Shown here: one piece after another, positions 46,701 through 52,561 of the stretch
How the letters are laid out: every line of letters starts with the position of its first letter
Position numbering within the stretch: the stretch's first letter is position 1
From: Spodoptera frugiperda
Lineage: Eukaryota > Arthropoda > Insecta > Lepidoptera > Noctuidae
Assembly (NCBI RefSeq): GCF_023101765.2
Contig: NC_064212.1
Span: 5,456,001 to 5,520,000 of the forward strand
Direction: 5' to 3'
DNA length: 64,000 nt
Notes under the pieces: generated by a model
What the model was told of the DNA's origin: nothing
What the model saw: the letters and a program-made list of their open reading frames with translations, nothing else
Databases searched by the model: none
Program-made: the position numbers and the translations under genes

Positions 46701-49700
46701 TAACAGCAATAGCAGCCTAATTATACAACACTTGTATAAAATTCTGATGTCTATTTCACCCATATTCCAGGTAGAAGAATACAGTTTAAGAGTCTCAGCA
46801 GTGTTAAAAGGCAAAGGAGTCAAGCGCGGAGACACGGTCGCGGTCATGATCGGGAACTGCCCCGAAATGCCCTCCATCTGGTTAGGAGCCACGAGGCTGG
46901 GTGCAGTATGCCCGCTCATCAACACCAACCAGACAGGCAACACTCTTCTGCATTCCATCAACATCGCCAAGTGTGACGTCGTCATCTATAGCGACGAGTT
47001 CCAAACTGGTTCGTTTAACTTAATATTAATATGTGTCACTAAATAACTCGTTTTGGGTAGATATCTGGTAGCTATTCATATTATGTTTATTGTGTTAAGA
47101 ATTGAAAAAAATGTTTGTGAGAGATCACTTTTGCGGAATAGGGTATCAGCTAAACTGTTTGTAGTATAATAGTGTCAAGTGTAGCATAGAAATGGGGCGA
47201 TATTCTAGATTTACTCTACAATTTATCTTTTATCTCTAGTCTCTATTCACTTGTCCTATTTCTCTCTTCTCTACAAAAAAAGTTTCTCTAAATTACTTTT
47301 TTTCTATTACAGCATTCCAGGACATATCAAAGGAGCTGAGCCCATCCCTCAAATTGTTCAAGTTCGTCCGTCGGCCACTCAACACTTCACCTGATGCTGT
47401 GAAAGTCGTGGAATCTGACGATGACTTCACTGCAATGTTAGAGAATACTGCTCCATTTACCTGGACTCCATCCGACAGTGACGGATTCAATGGAAAACTC
47501 CTCTACATCTACACTTCAGGAACCACTGGACTTCCAAAAGCAGCCGTTATCTCATCTTCACGGTAAGATTCCTTGAAAGGCGATAATTGCTTGTGCAAAT
47601 CATGCTAAATTGGTACATTACTATACGTTGAAACAAACATGCGAGGTCTTTAGTTTGCATCATGTCATATTAAGTAATTATAAGATCGTGATTATGGCCA
47701 AACTTCGGTACTTATACATTGCTCAATGCAAGTACGGTTTAAAAAATAACAAAATACTTATGTCTTTTTCCAGTATGGTGTTCATGGCATCAGGAGTCCA
47801 CTATCTGGGAAGTTTGCGACCGAGTGACGTCATCTACTGCCCCATGCCTCTGTACCACTCCGCCGGTGGTTGCATCACAATGGGCCAAGCCTTTATATTC
47901 GGCTGTACGATCGCGCTAAGAACCAAGTTCTCAGCATCCAGATACTTCCCAGACTGCATCAAATACAATGCGACGGTGAGTGAAAGCTTAGAGAAAGTTC
48001 ACGATGCACTTTGTGAGAGATGTGATGCAGAGAAATCAAAACTATATGTGCGGATGGTGTCTGATCGTTAAAAACGAATTGCTCTGTAGTTGAAGTGAAA
48101 GTGTGTGTCGTGACGTTTGATTTGAGCTTTGGCATCGCTGTTTTACGCAAGCCTTGCCGCCGATTTGTAAACATAATACATGAGTTCTTTTTTAGGCTTG
48201 ACATCTCAAATCTGAGAGTAAAAATGATGGCAATCGATTAAACGCTATTAAACTTTTAGATCAACTGATTTGAAGGCCTGCTACGATTTTCACTTTATTG
48301 AAACTATTTGCAATGATTGCTGCATTATATGTACAAATAGGCTTACGTTTTTTTACTAGCTGCATTTGTACTTTCTGTATTGTTAGCCAGTTTCTCCAGT
48401 GACCTGGTGCCCGATTCTGACATAGTTTTATAGTGTCGTTTTTCTAATGGATTTTTAATCACCAGGCTGCCCACTACATCGGTGAGATGTGTCGCTACGT
48501 GCTGACGACACCGCCTTCCCCTACGGACACGCAACACAAAGTCAGAACAGTTTACGGCAACGGAATGAGGCCAGCGGTAAGTTTGTGGTTTTCTTGCAAA
48601 AAAGTCAATGAACTTAGAAACTAGGTGTCACAATTGCCACAGGGCTCTGTTGCTTGTGGATTCGAAAACATCCTTTAATTTGGTCTTGATAAATGCTATT
48701 TTCTTATGCCAAATAGTTACCATAAAATGTCAAATACATACCAAAGTAGTGCCTTGGGGTAGCCCAATAGGTAACTAATTTTAAGGCGAGTAGTTTTTTT
48801 TTTTTTTTTTTTTTTATTTATTTAAAGAGCTTTGTCGCTTGGCGACCATATCGCCCAGTGCAGGAAAAACAAAGTTTGGTTACTTATTACTAGCTTACGA
48901 TCTACTTATCACTAATTTGTACAAGTGTTGTGCTTTATCGGACACTGGAAAAGCAAGCATGGAGTTACAAAGGCCAATGTCATTCACTCTTTGCGGACCA
49001 AAAATACTAACCCTAGTAAAGGCGAGTAGTTTATTTTAGATTTAAGTATGAAGGTTTCTACAGTGTATTGATCAATTGCTTTCAGATATGGACAGACTTC
49101 GTCAAACGTTTTAACATCAAGAAAGTGGTTGAATTCTATGGAGCTACCGAAGGAAACGCGAATATCGGTAAGTAATATTTTTTAAACTTAACGTCACGAA
49201 GTAGCCTTGTTAAATAAAAACTCTGAGTCTAATAAAGTTTATTTTCTTCATTTCAGTGAACATTAACAACAAAACAGGAGCTATCGGCTTCGTGTCTAGA
49301 ATAATCCCAGCAGTATATCCAATTGCTATTCTCAAAGTGGACCCTGATAGTGGAGAGCCTATTAGAGACGACAGAGGATTGTGTCAGGTGAGTCATTTTA
49401 AAACATTGGAAGTCTACCTGGTCTTGATGATGGCTGGTCTCAATGGTGGCTGAGTACAATTAATTTGTCACCAACTGGAACATTCCTGCGATTGTTATAA
49501 GAGTCGATTAAGGACCGCCAATGCTAAAAGTGGGAATAATGATAAACTCTATTATATGGTGGAGGCCGGCATTGGACTGTTGATATTGATGCATTAATTT
49601 TTTTGCATTTTATGGGTTGACGTTTGGCCGCTATCTCGCCTGATATCATGATATCCACAATATAAGATATAGTTCCTTCAAATATCTTTTCGTGTTTGCA

Positions 49701-51088
49701 GTTGGCGAAACCGAATGAGCCTGGTGTCTTCATAGGAAAAATTAATCCAAACAATCCTTCAAGAGCGTTCCTCGGTTATGTCGACAAGGCTGCTTCAGAT
49801 AAGAAGATTGTTAGAGACGTTTTTAATTATGGAGACTCCGCGTTCATTTCAGGTGTGTACCTAGAATGTTCATTTTCTTCTGCATCGATAATAATTATGA
49901 CCTAAGTTCAAAATTACATTATTTAATGGGTACCAGTACCTACCTACCTACAAACCGCCTGGACCACTTAGTGAAAACCAGGAACACCTCCTTTTCTTTC
50001 TTCTTCTGATCGGGACTGGGGGATTAAAAAGAATTTATTCTTCTCTTAAAGAGTTTAAATCAATGGCATCCAACTCTTTCCAGGTGACATCTTAACGGCT
50101 GACGAGCTTGGCTACCTATACTTCATGGACCGCACTGGAGACACTTTCCGGTGGCGAGGAGAGAACGTCTCCACGACTGAGGTGGAATCTGCCATCTCGA
50201 GGGTGGCAGACCAGAGAGATGCTGTTGTTTATGGTGTTGAGGTGAGTGCTATGTTATAGACCTAAATCCCCAAAAAATCAAAGCAACAAAATCTGTAGGT
50301 AAAAAGACTCTTGGGTTTGATTTTAAGCTCCAACACCACATTAAACTGTTGATCAAGAGCCCGCCAGGCCTGTTTAGAAGATCCTCCCACATACGAAAAT
50401 ACGGAGAACATTACTGAAGTTCCAGTTCTAAAAATAATATAGAACTTTAGCTTTCGTAGATTTTCTTCGCTAAAATTCTTCGTTTTTTCTGCAGATACCT
50501 AATACGGACGGTCGTGCTGGTATGTGCGGCATAGTGGACCCCCAGGAGACACTGGACCTGGACAAACTGGCGAAAGACATCGCTAAAGACTTACCGAAAT
50601 ACGCGAGACCTGTATTCATTAGGATTATGGCTAGCGTTGATATGACGGGTAAGTGTTGTTTCTTTGGTTTTTTTTCTACATCTCATAATTAGACGCGACA
50701 AATTCTTTTATTGCATGATACGTTTTGCTAACCTTTCATTGCCATAATATGTTTTACTAGTCTTTACGCGTTTAATTAATAAGGAATCCGATAACGAAAC
50801 AGATAATATAATCCTAATTTCCATAATGGAGTTTTAGATCACCTATTTCTTTAGGGCAACTTTTTGATTGAATGATGAATGGGGTGAGTTTTATATTAGG
50901 TACTAATATTAGTTGTTATTTTGTTCACAGGAACTTTCAAGATGAGGAAAGTTGACTTGCAGAAAGAGGGCTACAACCCTTCATTAGTGAAAGATAAACT
51001 ATATTACGCAGACCCCAAGACGGGCAAATATCTGCCCCTAGGAAACGAAGAGTATGAAAAAATTATGTCTGGACAAATTAGACTGTGA
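34654..51088 (+). CDS. Fatp: FATP-A: long-chain fatty acid transport protein / acyl-CoA synthetase, 13 coding exons, 700 aa
   Basis: Family role: FATP/SLC27 proteins are membrane-bound ATP-dependent ligases that take up long or very-long-chain fatty acids and convert them to acyl-CoA. Coding exons: 34654-34722, 39803-40050, 40364-40514, 46771-47008, 47313-47562, 47774-47975, 48466-48576, 49086-49167, 49257-49387, 49702-49852, 50084-50241, 50495-50648 and 50931-51088. They join without frameshift to 700 codons, and all introns are GT-AG. Features: hydrophilic N-terminus (1-47), membrane segments about 48-68 and 73-90, AMP-binding loop IYTSGTTGLPK (301-311), YGATEGN (441-447), FATP block DRTGDTFRWRGENVSTTEVE (560-579) and C-terminus SGQIRL. 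No key motif is broken. The start was chosen as the first ATG in frame after the uORF; Met52 is an alternative start matching that of FATP-B. Intron 3 hosts an RTE retrotransposon. Moth FATPs are known in pheromone-gland and larval lipid uptake; the tissue here is unknown. Confidence 0.93.
34772..35183 (-). repeat. LR-C repeat with internal direct duplication
   Basis: Minus-strand LR-C copy in FATP-A intron 1. The part from GTGAG..GGTCACCGGAGACCCATT to CAATTCCATAAAAAC (about 34867-35027) is repeated directly at 35028-35183 with moderate divergence. Confidence 0.55.
35184..35637. other. FATP-A intron 1, AT-rich
   Basis: Nothing recognised. Confidence 0.4.
35638..35735 (-). repeat. SINE-2 body fragment
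   Basis: GGTATACATTGTATAGCGGC, ATTACGTGCCATAACGTGCAC and AAAAGGCGTGACG are the complement of the SINE-2 body. Confidence 0.5.
36021..36255 (+). repeat. LR-B dispersed repeat
   Basis: AAGGGGGGAAAATCATC, GAGGGAGTGTCTGACTCTTA, AACCACCCCGTTCC and CCCCATCTGTAGTGGTCTGA in order. There is a short local duplication around TCCTGCTTTTCCGG. Confidence 0.65.
36283..36720 (+). pseudogene. Degenerate Jockey-type LINE reverse transcriptase relic
   Basis: In one frame the DNA reads LDDYCVKNMLDLNPSKCSV, a stop, then GVIFDSKLLFDEHI. Further on comes KLQKRFSMYLC with several stops, then VNTY and FNFLSLREMP. These are the conserved C-terminal stretches of non-LTR reverse transcriptases of the Jockey/CR1 kind, in the right order but with stops and deletions. 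It is dead, and it immediately follows the LR-B copy in FATP-A intron 1. Confidence 0.6.
36721..37682. other. FATP-A intron 1, AT-rich
   Basis: Nothing recognised. TTGCGACCACTCGACCAACGA near 37620 is a small fragment of the SINE-2 tRNA-like end. Confidence 0.4.
37683..37985 (-). pseudogene. 3'-end relic of an RTE-like LINE
   Basis: The minus strand reads RISKLKWQWAGHIARRTDD, then WGRKVLEWRPRTGK. After a frame change it reads WTDDLIKVAGS and SNRPIWKSLG, followed by a TGATGATGATGA tail (ATC repeat on the plus strand at 37683-37700). This is the conserved C-terminus of a LINE polyprotein, 5'-truncated and frameshifted. Confidence 0.65.
38623..38717 (-). repeat. LR-C 5'-end fragment
   Basis: GTCATGGGCGGCGGCGAATGC, TTACCATCAGGTGCTTCATC and GTTTACCAGTTTATAACAT are the complement of the LR-C start. 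Confidence 0.55.
39078..39249 (-). mobile_element. SINE-1 copy
   Basis: GTCGTGGGTGCGTTTACTAA, GGGTCACACAAAGAGTTGCTC and GCACGGCAGCCAGTTGCCCA give SINE-1 in reverse, ending about 550 bp before exon 2. Confidence 0.6.
39803..40050 (+). CDS. Fatp: FATP-A exon 2 (residues 24-106, membrane segment)
   Basis: It encodes the end of the hydrophilic N-terminus, then two hydrophobic runs (about 48-68 and 73-90), then WIYVAIRTAPRDF. The phase-2 donor is TCTC|GTAAGT. It aligns with FATP-B exon 1 from Met52 onward. Confidence 0.93.
40364..40514 (+). CDS. Fatp: FATP-A exon 3 (residues 106-156)
   Basis: It encodes ALYCYIKILRLTKNF, then MPDIFHQQVLKHPNKACFLF and WTFQQ. Same length (151 bp) and phases (2 to 0) as FATP-B exon 2. 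The donor is CAG|GTAAAT. Confidence 0.94.
40541..40625 (-). mobile_element. SINE-1, truncated, 27 bp past a splice donor
   Basis: AACGTTGCCCCACACTTGG, TTTTCTCCTGTGTCGTGGGT and GCGTTTACAAACATACAACT are the complement of the SINE-1 3' half. The tRNA-like head is missing. Confidence 0.6.
40632..40708 (+). mobile_element. Left half of an LR-A Helitron-like repeat split by the RTE
   Basis: TTATTATACTTAAATGGGAA and TTGTAAGTCAATTTGCGTGTAC resemble the diverged LR-A copy at 45326-45452 read on its own strand. The rest of the element resumes after the RTE at about 44121, which implies a nested insertion. Confidence 0.45.
40782..40925 (+). CDS. Small Ser/Pro/Ala-rich frame in the RTE leader (ORF1-like?)
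   Basis: It encodes 47 residues (MPSAVLVAEYRNKQSPSQSA and so on), low complexity, ending ..HLELQLS. In a shifted frame the same region continues ELTDAGRKASILRLKTESTH to a stop at 40979-40981, which suggests one longer reading frame broken by an indel or joined by frameshifting. RTE elements can carry a short first frame before the polyprotein. Function is unknown. Confidence 0.4.
   Translation: MPSAVLVAEYRNKQSPSQSASSTSSPSSLGPAATAPPRDRHLELQLS
41147..44086 (+). CDS. RTE endonuclease-reverse transcriptase, 979 aa, intact
   Basis: The product nicks target DNA and reverse-transcribes the element RNA. An N-terminal EEP/APE-like endonuclease spans about residues 5-252: WNVRTL with Asn11, LSEV with Glu40, GDLNAKVG (Asp149, Asn151) and SDHHLV (Asp244, His245). 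A reverse transcriptase domain covers about 470-790: VPKKGD, the fingers/palm motif FVDFEKAFDT (Asp625), AGVRQGCLLSPLLF and the catalytic YADD (725-728). The C-terminus has LLYGCETW, RCLRRILGIYW, RRKWGWIGHTLRR and KRGRPRQTWRR. There is no internal stop or frameshift, and no RNase H domain is seen. Length and motif order agree with RTE-type elements such as HmRTE. The first ATG after the leader is used as the start. Confidence 0.9.
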   Translation: MKKRTRIAFWNVRTLVDDSRLAQAEAVMLRYNLQILGLSEVRRNGFGDLRTSGGLTLLYSGKESEEEVREHGVGFLLSNTARKSLLDWKPISDRIIYARFNSNVRKISVIQCYAPTNAATEDTKDDFYNALNATIKKIKKQDIVVVMGDLNAKVGSDNTNRTRHMGTHGLGVCNENGERFVEFCQNHDLTIGGTLFIHGDHHKYTWNSPDGTTKNQIDHLAISSKWRSSLLDVRNRRGADIDSDHHLVVAEVRLKVAVARAAGGPGRVGKRFEVGKLNDPDTRKSFQLELRNRFATLDTATNTLDEEWNRIKVAYTETSSIVLGRKSTHSKEDWMSQRTWDLIEDRRRLHLRRLEAHDDAVRAELNVQYRQKRKEIYRSTRKDRRQWADGIADRAQHAANTGNLKELYKATKSLAGGSKSRRKKPLKDKDGQLIVTPEGQLARWHQHFVEVFRLPTTSTPGELHFNSPPPQLLDINVDPPSALEVAKAIHSLKTGKAPGLDLITAEMLQADLPSAVDVLTPLIEKIWTSEELPDDWNKGLVITVPKKGDLSMCDNWRGITLLSIPAKVFCKIILDRLARAVDPLLRREQAGFRSSRSCTDQINTLRIILEQASEWQREIYLTFVDFEKAFDTLKWPSIWSRLLEIGVPPKIVRLLESIYRKYSCRVTHNGLISEDITVHAGVRQGCLLSPLLFLVVLDGIMLRITDKRRRGIEWGLSNTLEDLDYADDLCLLSHTHADMQAKLDDLRQEAAKTGLKINTRKTKEIRSGVKNNSPLLIGTEAVERVHKFTYLGSVVSETGGSEEDIASRIAKARATFAQLRPVWQSRKLTRRIKLKIFGSNVKSVLLYGCETWKVTKDISRQIQVFVNRCLRRILGIYWPETISNLDLLEKCHESPIDRQIKRRKWGWIGHTLRRDPDHIPKQALEWNPQGKRKRGRPRQTWRRTVVAEAAGIGMTWSEVKREAQDRSKWRTSVDALCPI
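44121..44262 (+). mobile_element. Right half of the LR-A Helitron-like repeat split by the RTE
   Basis: ATCATGTGAAAACGGCTGAA, GGCATCACGATGAAATTTGG and GCAGGTGAAGCCGCTGGCAG, then CAGCTAGT at the end, match LR-A read towards its CTAGT terminus. Confidence 0.55.
44360..44467. mobile_element. 108-bp hAT-like MITE with 8-bp target duplication
   Basis: The terminal inverted repeats GGGTACTACGTCCGA and TCGGACGTAGTACCC are perfect over 15 bp. The same octamer CAAGGACA flanks both ends (44352-44359 and 44468-44475). The core TACGTCCGA occurs four times in 108 bp, twice inverted. An 8-bp duplication is characteristic of hAT elements. The clean ends imply recent movement. Confidence 0.75.
44625..44766 (+). 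repeat. LR-B dispersed repeat
   Basis: GGGGGAAAATTATTCAATGT, GACTTACTGACTAAAAACCA, GGAGCCCCGGTAACC and TATTACGTTGTCCGCC. It belongs to the same subgroup as the copy at 33724. Confidence 0.6.
44767..45325. other. FATP-A intron 3, AT-rich
   Basis: Nothing recognised. Confidence 0.4.
45326..45452 (-). mobile_element. LR-A Helitron-like repeat, diverged subtype
   Basis: It begins AACTTCTGCCAGCTGC and ends ACTTTCGCATTTATAATATTA. The inside differs from other LR-A copies and matches the repeat split by the RTE. Confidence 0.5.
45453..45983. other. FATP-A intron 3, AT-rich
   Basis: Nothing recognised, apart from a possible SINE-2 scrap near 45700-45735. Confidence 0.4.
45984..46224. mobile_element. 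FB-1 foldback MITE with both arms
   Basis: The left arm (ATTATTATGTTATCGGCTTA, AACTGTTTGACG, CTCGACTAGTTTCAAACCAT, GCTAGAGGCTCATATTCATG) and the right arm (GAGTCTCTAGCATGGCTTGA, AAACAGTTACGTGAGTAAGC, GATAACATAATAATTAA) are inverted copies of each other around 46085-46125. The outer block TCTCACGAAAGTT follows. This copy defines the family structure. Confidence 0.65.
46225..46770. other. FATP-A intron 3, 3' end
   Basis: A short CA run lies near 46669-46677. Otherwise only AT-rich intron up to the acceptor ATATTCCAG. Confidence 0.45.
46771..47008 (+). CDS. Fatp: FATP-A exon 4 (residues 157-236)
   Basis: It encodes VEEYSLRVSAVLKGKGVKRG, then GNCPEMPSIWLGATRLGAVC and PLINTNQTGN. The donor is ACTG|GTTCGT, unusually weak for this gene. 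It is fixed by the phase-1 boundary and by the FATP-B equivalent TCTG|GTAAGA. Confidence 0.92.
47313..47562 (+). CDS. Fatp: FATP-A exon 5 (residues 236-319, AMP-binding loop)
   Basis: It encodes FQDISKELSPSLKLFKF, an acidic variable linker (VVESDDDF) and LLYIYTSGTTGLPKAAVI, the adenylate-forming enzyme signature. The phase-2 donor is CACG|GTAAGA. It is one codon shorter than FATP-B exon 4. Confidence 0.95.
47774..47975 (+). CDS. Fatp: FATP-A exon 6 (residues 319-386)
   Basis: It encodes MVFMASGVHYLG, DVIYCPMPLYHSAGG and GQAFIFGCTIALRTKFSASR, the second adenylation-domain block. The donor is ACG|GTGAGT. It is one codon longer than the FATP-B exon. Confidence 0.95.
48466..48576 (+). CDS. Fatp: FATP-A exon 7 (residues 387-423)
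   Basis: It encodes AAHYIGEMCRYVL, PPSPTDTQHKV and YGNGMRPA, and is in phase 0 at both ends. Confidence 0.94.
48796..48850 (+). repeat. Poly-T-led dispersed repeat in intron 7
   Basis: About 22 T, then TTTATTTAAAGAGCTTTGTC, GCTTGGCGACCATATCGCCC. Unclassified. Confidence 0.45.
49086..49167 (+). CDS. Fatp: FATP-A exon 8 (residues 424-451)
   Basis: It encodes IWTDFVKRFNIKKVVEF and YGATEGNANI. The YGATEGN motif helps bind AMP. The phase-1 donor is ATCG|GTAAGT. Confidence 0.95.
49257..49387 (+). CDS. Fatp: FATP-A exon 9 (residues 451-494)
   Basis: It encodes NINNKTGAIGFVSRIIPAVY, then PIAILKVDPDSGEPI and GLCQ. The donor is CAG|GTGAGT. Confidence 0.94.
49592..49650 (+). repeat. Fragment of the poly-T-led repeat
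   Basis: GGGTTGACGTTTGGCCGCTA and TCTCGCCTGAT match the repeat at 26880-26970. Confidence 0.45.
49702..49852 (+). CDS. Fatp: FATP-A exon 10 (residues 495-545)
   Basis: It encodes LAKPNEPGVFIGKINPNNPS, GYVDKAASDKKIV and FNYGDSAFIS. The phase-1 donor is TCAG|GTGTGT. Confidence 0.94.
50084..50241 (+). CDS. Fatp: FATP-A exon 11 (residues 545-597, FATP motif)
   Basis: It encodes GDILTADELGYLYFMDRTGD and TFRWRGENVSTTEVESAISR, the block that sets FATP/VLACS enzymes apart from other acyl-CoA synthetases. It then encodes VADQRDAVVYGVE. Confidence 0.96.
50495..50648 (+). CDS. Fatp: FATP-A exon 12 (residues 598-649)
   Basis: It encodes IPNTDGRAGMCGIV, LDLDKLAKDIAKDL and PKYARPVFIRIM. The phase-1 donor is ACGG|GTAAGT. 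Confidence 0.94.
50931..51088 (+). CDS. Fatp: FATP-A exon 13 (residues 649-700, stop)
   Basis: It encodes GTFKMRKVDLQKEGYNPSLV, the conserved TGTFK block with its lysine, then YLPLGNEEYEKIMSGQIRL and TGA. Confidence 0.95.
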
Positions 51089-51798
51089 TTTTAATTTTAT
51101 AAACATTTACAAACTCATTATGAAGATATTATTGTGCCTTTATTTAAAGAAATTTACTTATACAATAAGGATGTGATACTGTGAAGTGCAAGTTCTAGCT
51201 AGATATAATTTTTAGGAAAAAAACTTAGACTTTTTTTAAATTGATTTCTTCAACATTTTATGTTGAAGAACGTGACATTTGTGTTTATTTTTTTACGTAA
51301 TTTTTGTAGGAACTATCAAAATCATATAAATGATTAAATTGAGAAGCATGAATGTGAAGTTAAAAGGTTGATTTCGTGTAGATAAGTATGTCCTACCTGC
51401 CTTGTAATTCTAACTATTTTATAAGGACCTATTATATTATGTAATTATTATAATTAGTAAAGTAAACTGATAATTTTATTGTGACACAATAAGCAGGTAT
51501 TATTGATGTTGCCCCTTTGGGAGTTATGCTACCGCTAGTCGGTACCTAATGCGCAATAGGCAGGAGAAAATCACATATGAAAATCAGCTCAAATGACAGT
51601 AAACTGTTTTAAATTAGTTAATTATTTAATACAACAATTAATTTATTAAGGTGGTGTACCTATTATCTAATTTTGTAAATGAATCATGATAAATAATTAT
51701 GTTTTTGTTAAATACACAATTGTGGAATGTAATTTAAGTGACTATATTTTTATGTTTATTTTTAGACGGACAAATGGTTTCTTTAATTAAGCAATAAA
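51089..51798 (+). other. FATP-A 3' untranslated region (probable)
   Basis: AT-rich with no open frame of note. It runs from the stop codon to the AATAAA at 51793. Confidence 0.5.
51793..51798 (+). terminator. Candidate polyadenylation signal of FATP-A
   Basis: AATAAA, followed 20-30 bases later by a T/G-rich stretch (AATATTTGGTTTTATTG). A second AATAAA near 51929 is an alternative. Confidence 0.45.
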
Positions 51799-52334
51799 AA
51801 CATTCAAATTGTAATATTTGGTTTTATTGATAAACAATAGTTTGCCCTATACATTTGCTCTAGAAAAAACTAAACGTTGATGTCAATATTTTATTGATCA
51901 TTTCTAAAATGACAGTGACACTGACGCAATAAAACAGCTAACGTCAAATTACGACCTAATGCCATAGTTTGTTATACATTGCGTATTGTCCTAATTAACG
52001 TTATTCGGATTACAATAGTGTGCCCTCATTATCATTTAAATTTAATACAGTCACTGAATGTCGGTGGATCATTGGCTTGCATGACCAACGATATTAAAAT
52101 TCAGTATTTTTTATTTGTTAATTTTGACTGAATACATTTAGGGATTGTTTAACTGGATTGGAACTTGTTTACGAGGTCCCTATATTTTTTTTTGTTGTCA
52201 CCGAAAGCGTACAAAGTTGATTTAACAATAAAGTGTTATTGTTTGTTATCAATAAGTATTTTCGAGTCTCGGTAGTAGTACTGCGAGCGAATGAATTAAA
52301 CATAGTCATCGTTCGCACAGCGCGCAACAGACAG
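51799..52334. other. Intergenic spacer between the FATP genes
   Basis: About 540 bp, AT-rich, becoming GC-richer from about 52280. It must hold the proximal promoter of FATP-B if that gene starts where proposed. No TATA box at a convincing distance. Confidence 0.4.
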
Positions 52335-52340
52335 TCAGTC
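52335..52340 (+). promoter_or_regulatory. Candidate initiator (TCAGTC) of FATP-B
   Basis: TCAGTC is a perfect TCAKTY initiator, 58 bases upstream of the proposed ATG. AGTCG, a downstream-promoter-element-like motif, begins at about +29, one base off the usual spacing. The surroundings are locally GC-rich. Confidence 0.35.
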
Positions 52341-52394
52341 ACGGTGGGTCGCCGATCAGCAGTAAGTCGCGTTTCGTTGCGAAAGGTGGTCGCG

Positions 52395-52561
52395 ATGGTG
52401 CTCGTACTCGCCGCGCTCGGGGCCGCCTGTGCCGCCGTTTTGTTCACCCAAGGATTCCTCTGTATGTTGGTGTCTATTATAATACTTGGTATTGTTTACC
52501 TCCTTGCATTCCACCAACGCTGGTTATACGTCGCCATCAAAACTACTCCAAGAGATCTCAG
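52395..52561 (+). CDS. Fatp: FATP-B exon 1 (residues 1-56)
   Basis: It encodes MVLVLAALGAACAAVLF, a second hydrophobic run (MLVSIIILGIVYLLAF) and RWLYVAIKTTPRDLR. The phase-2 donor is TCAG|GTAAGG, equivalent to FATP-A exon 2 from Met52. Confidence 0.85.
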
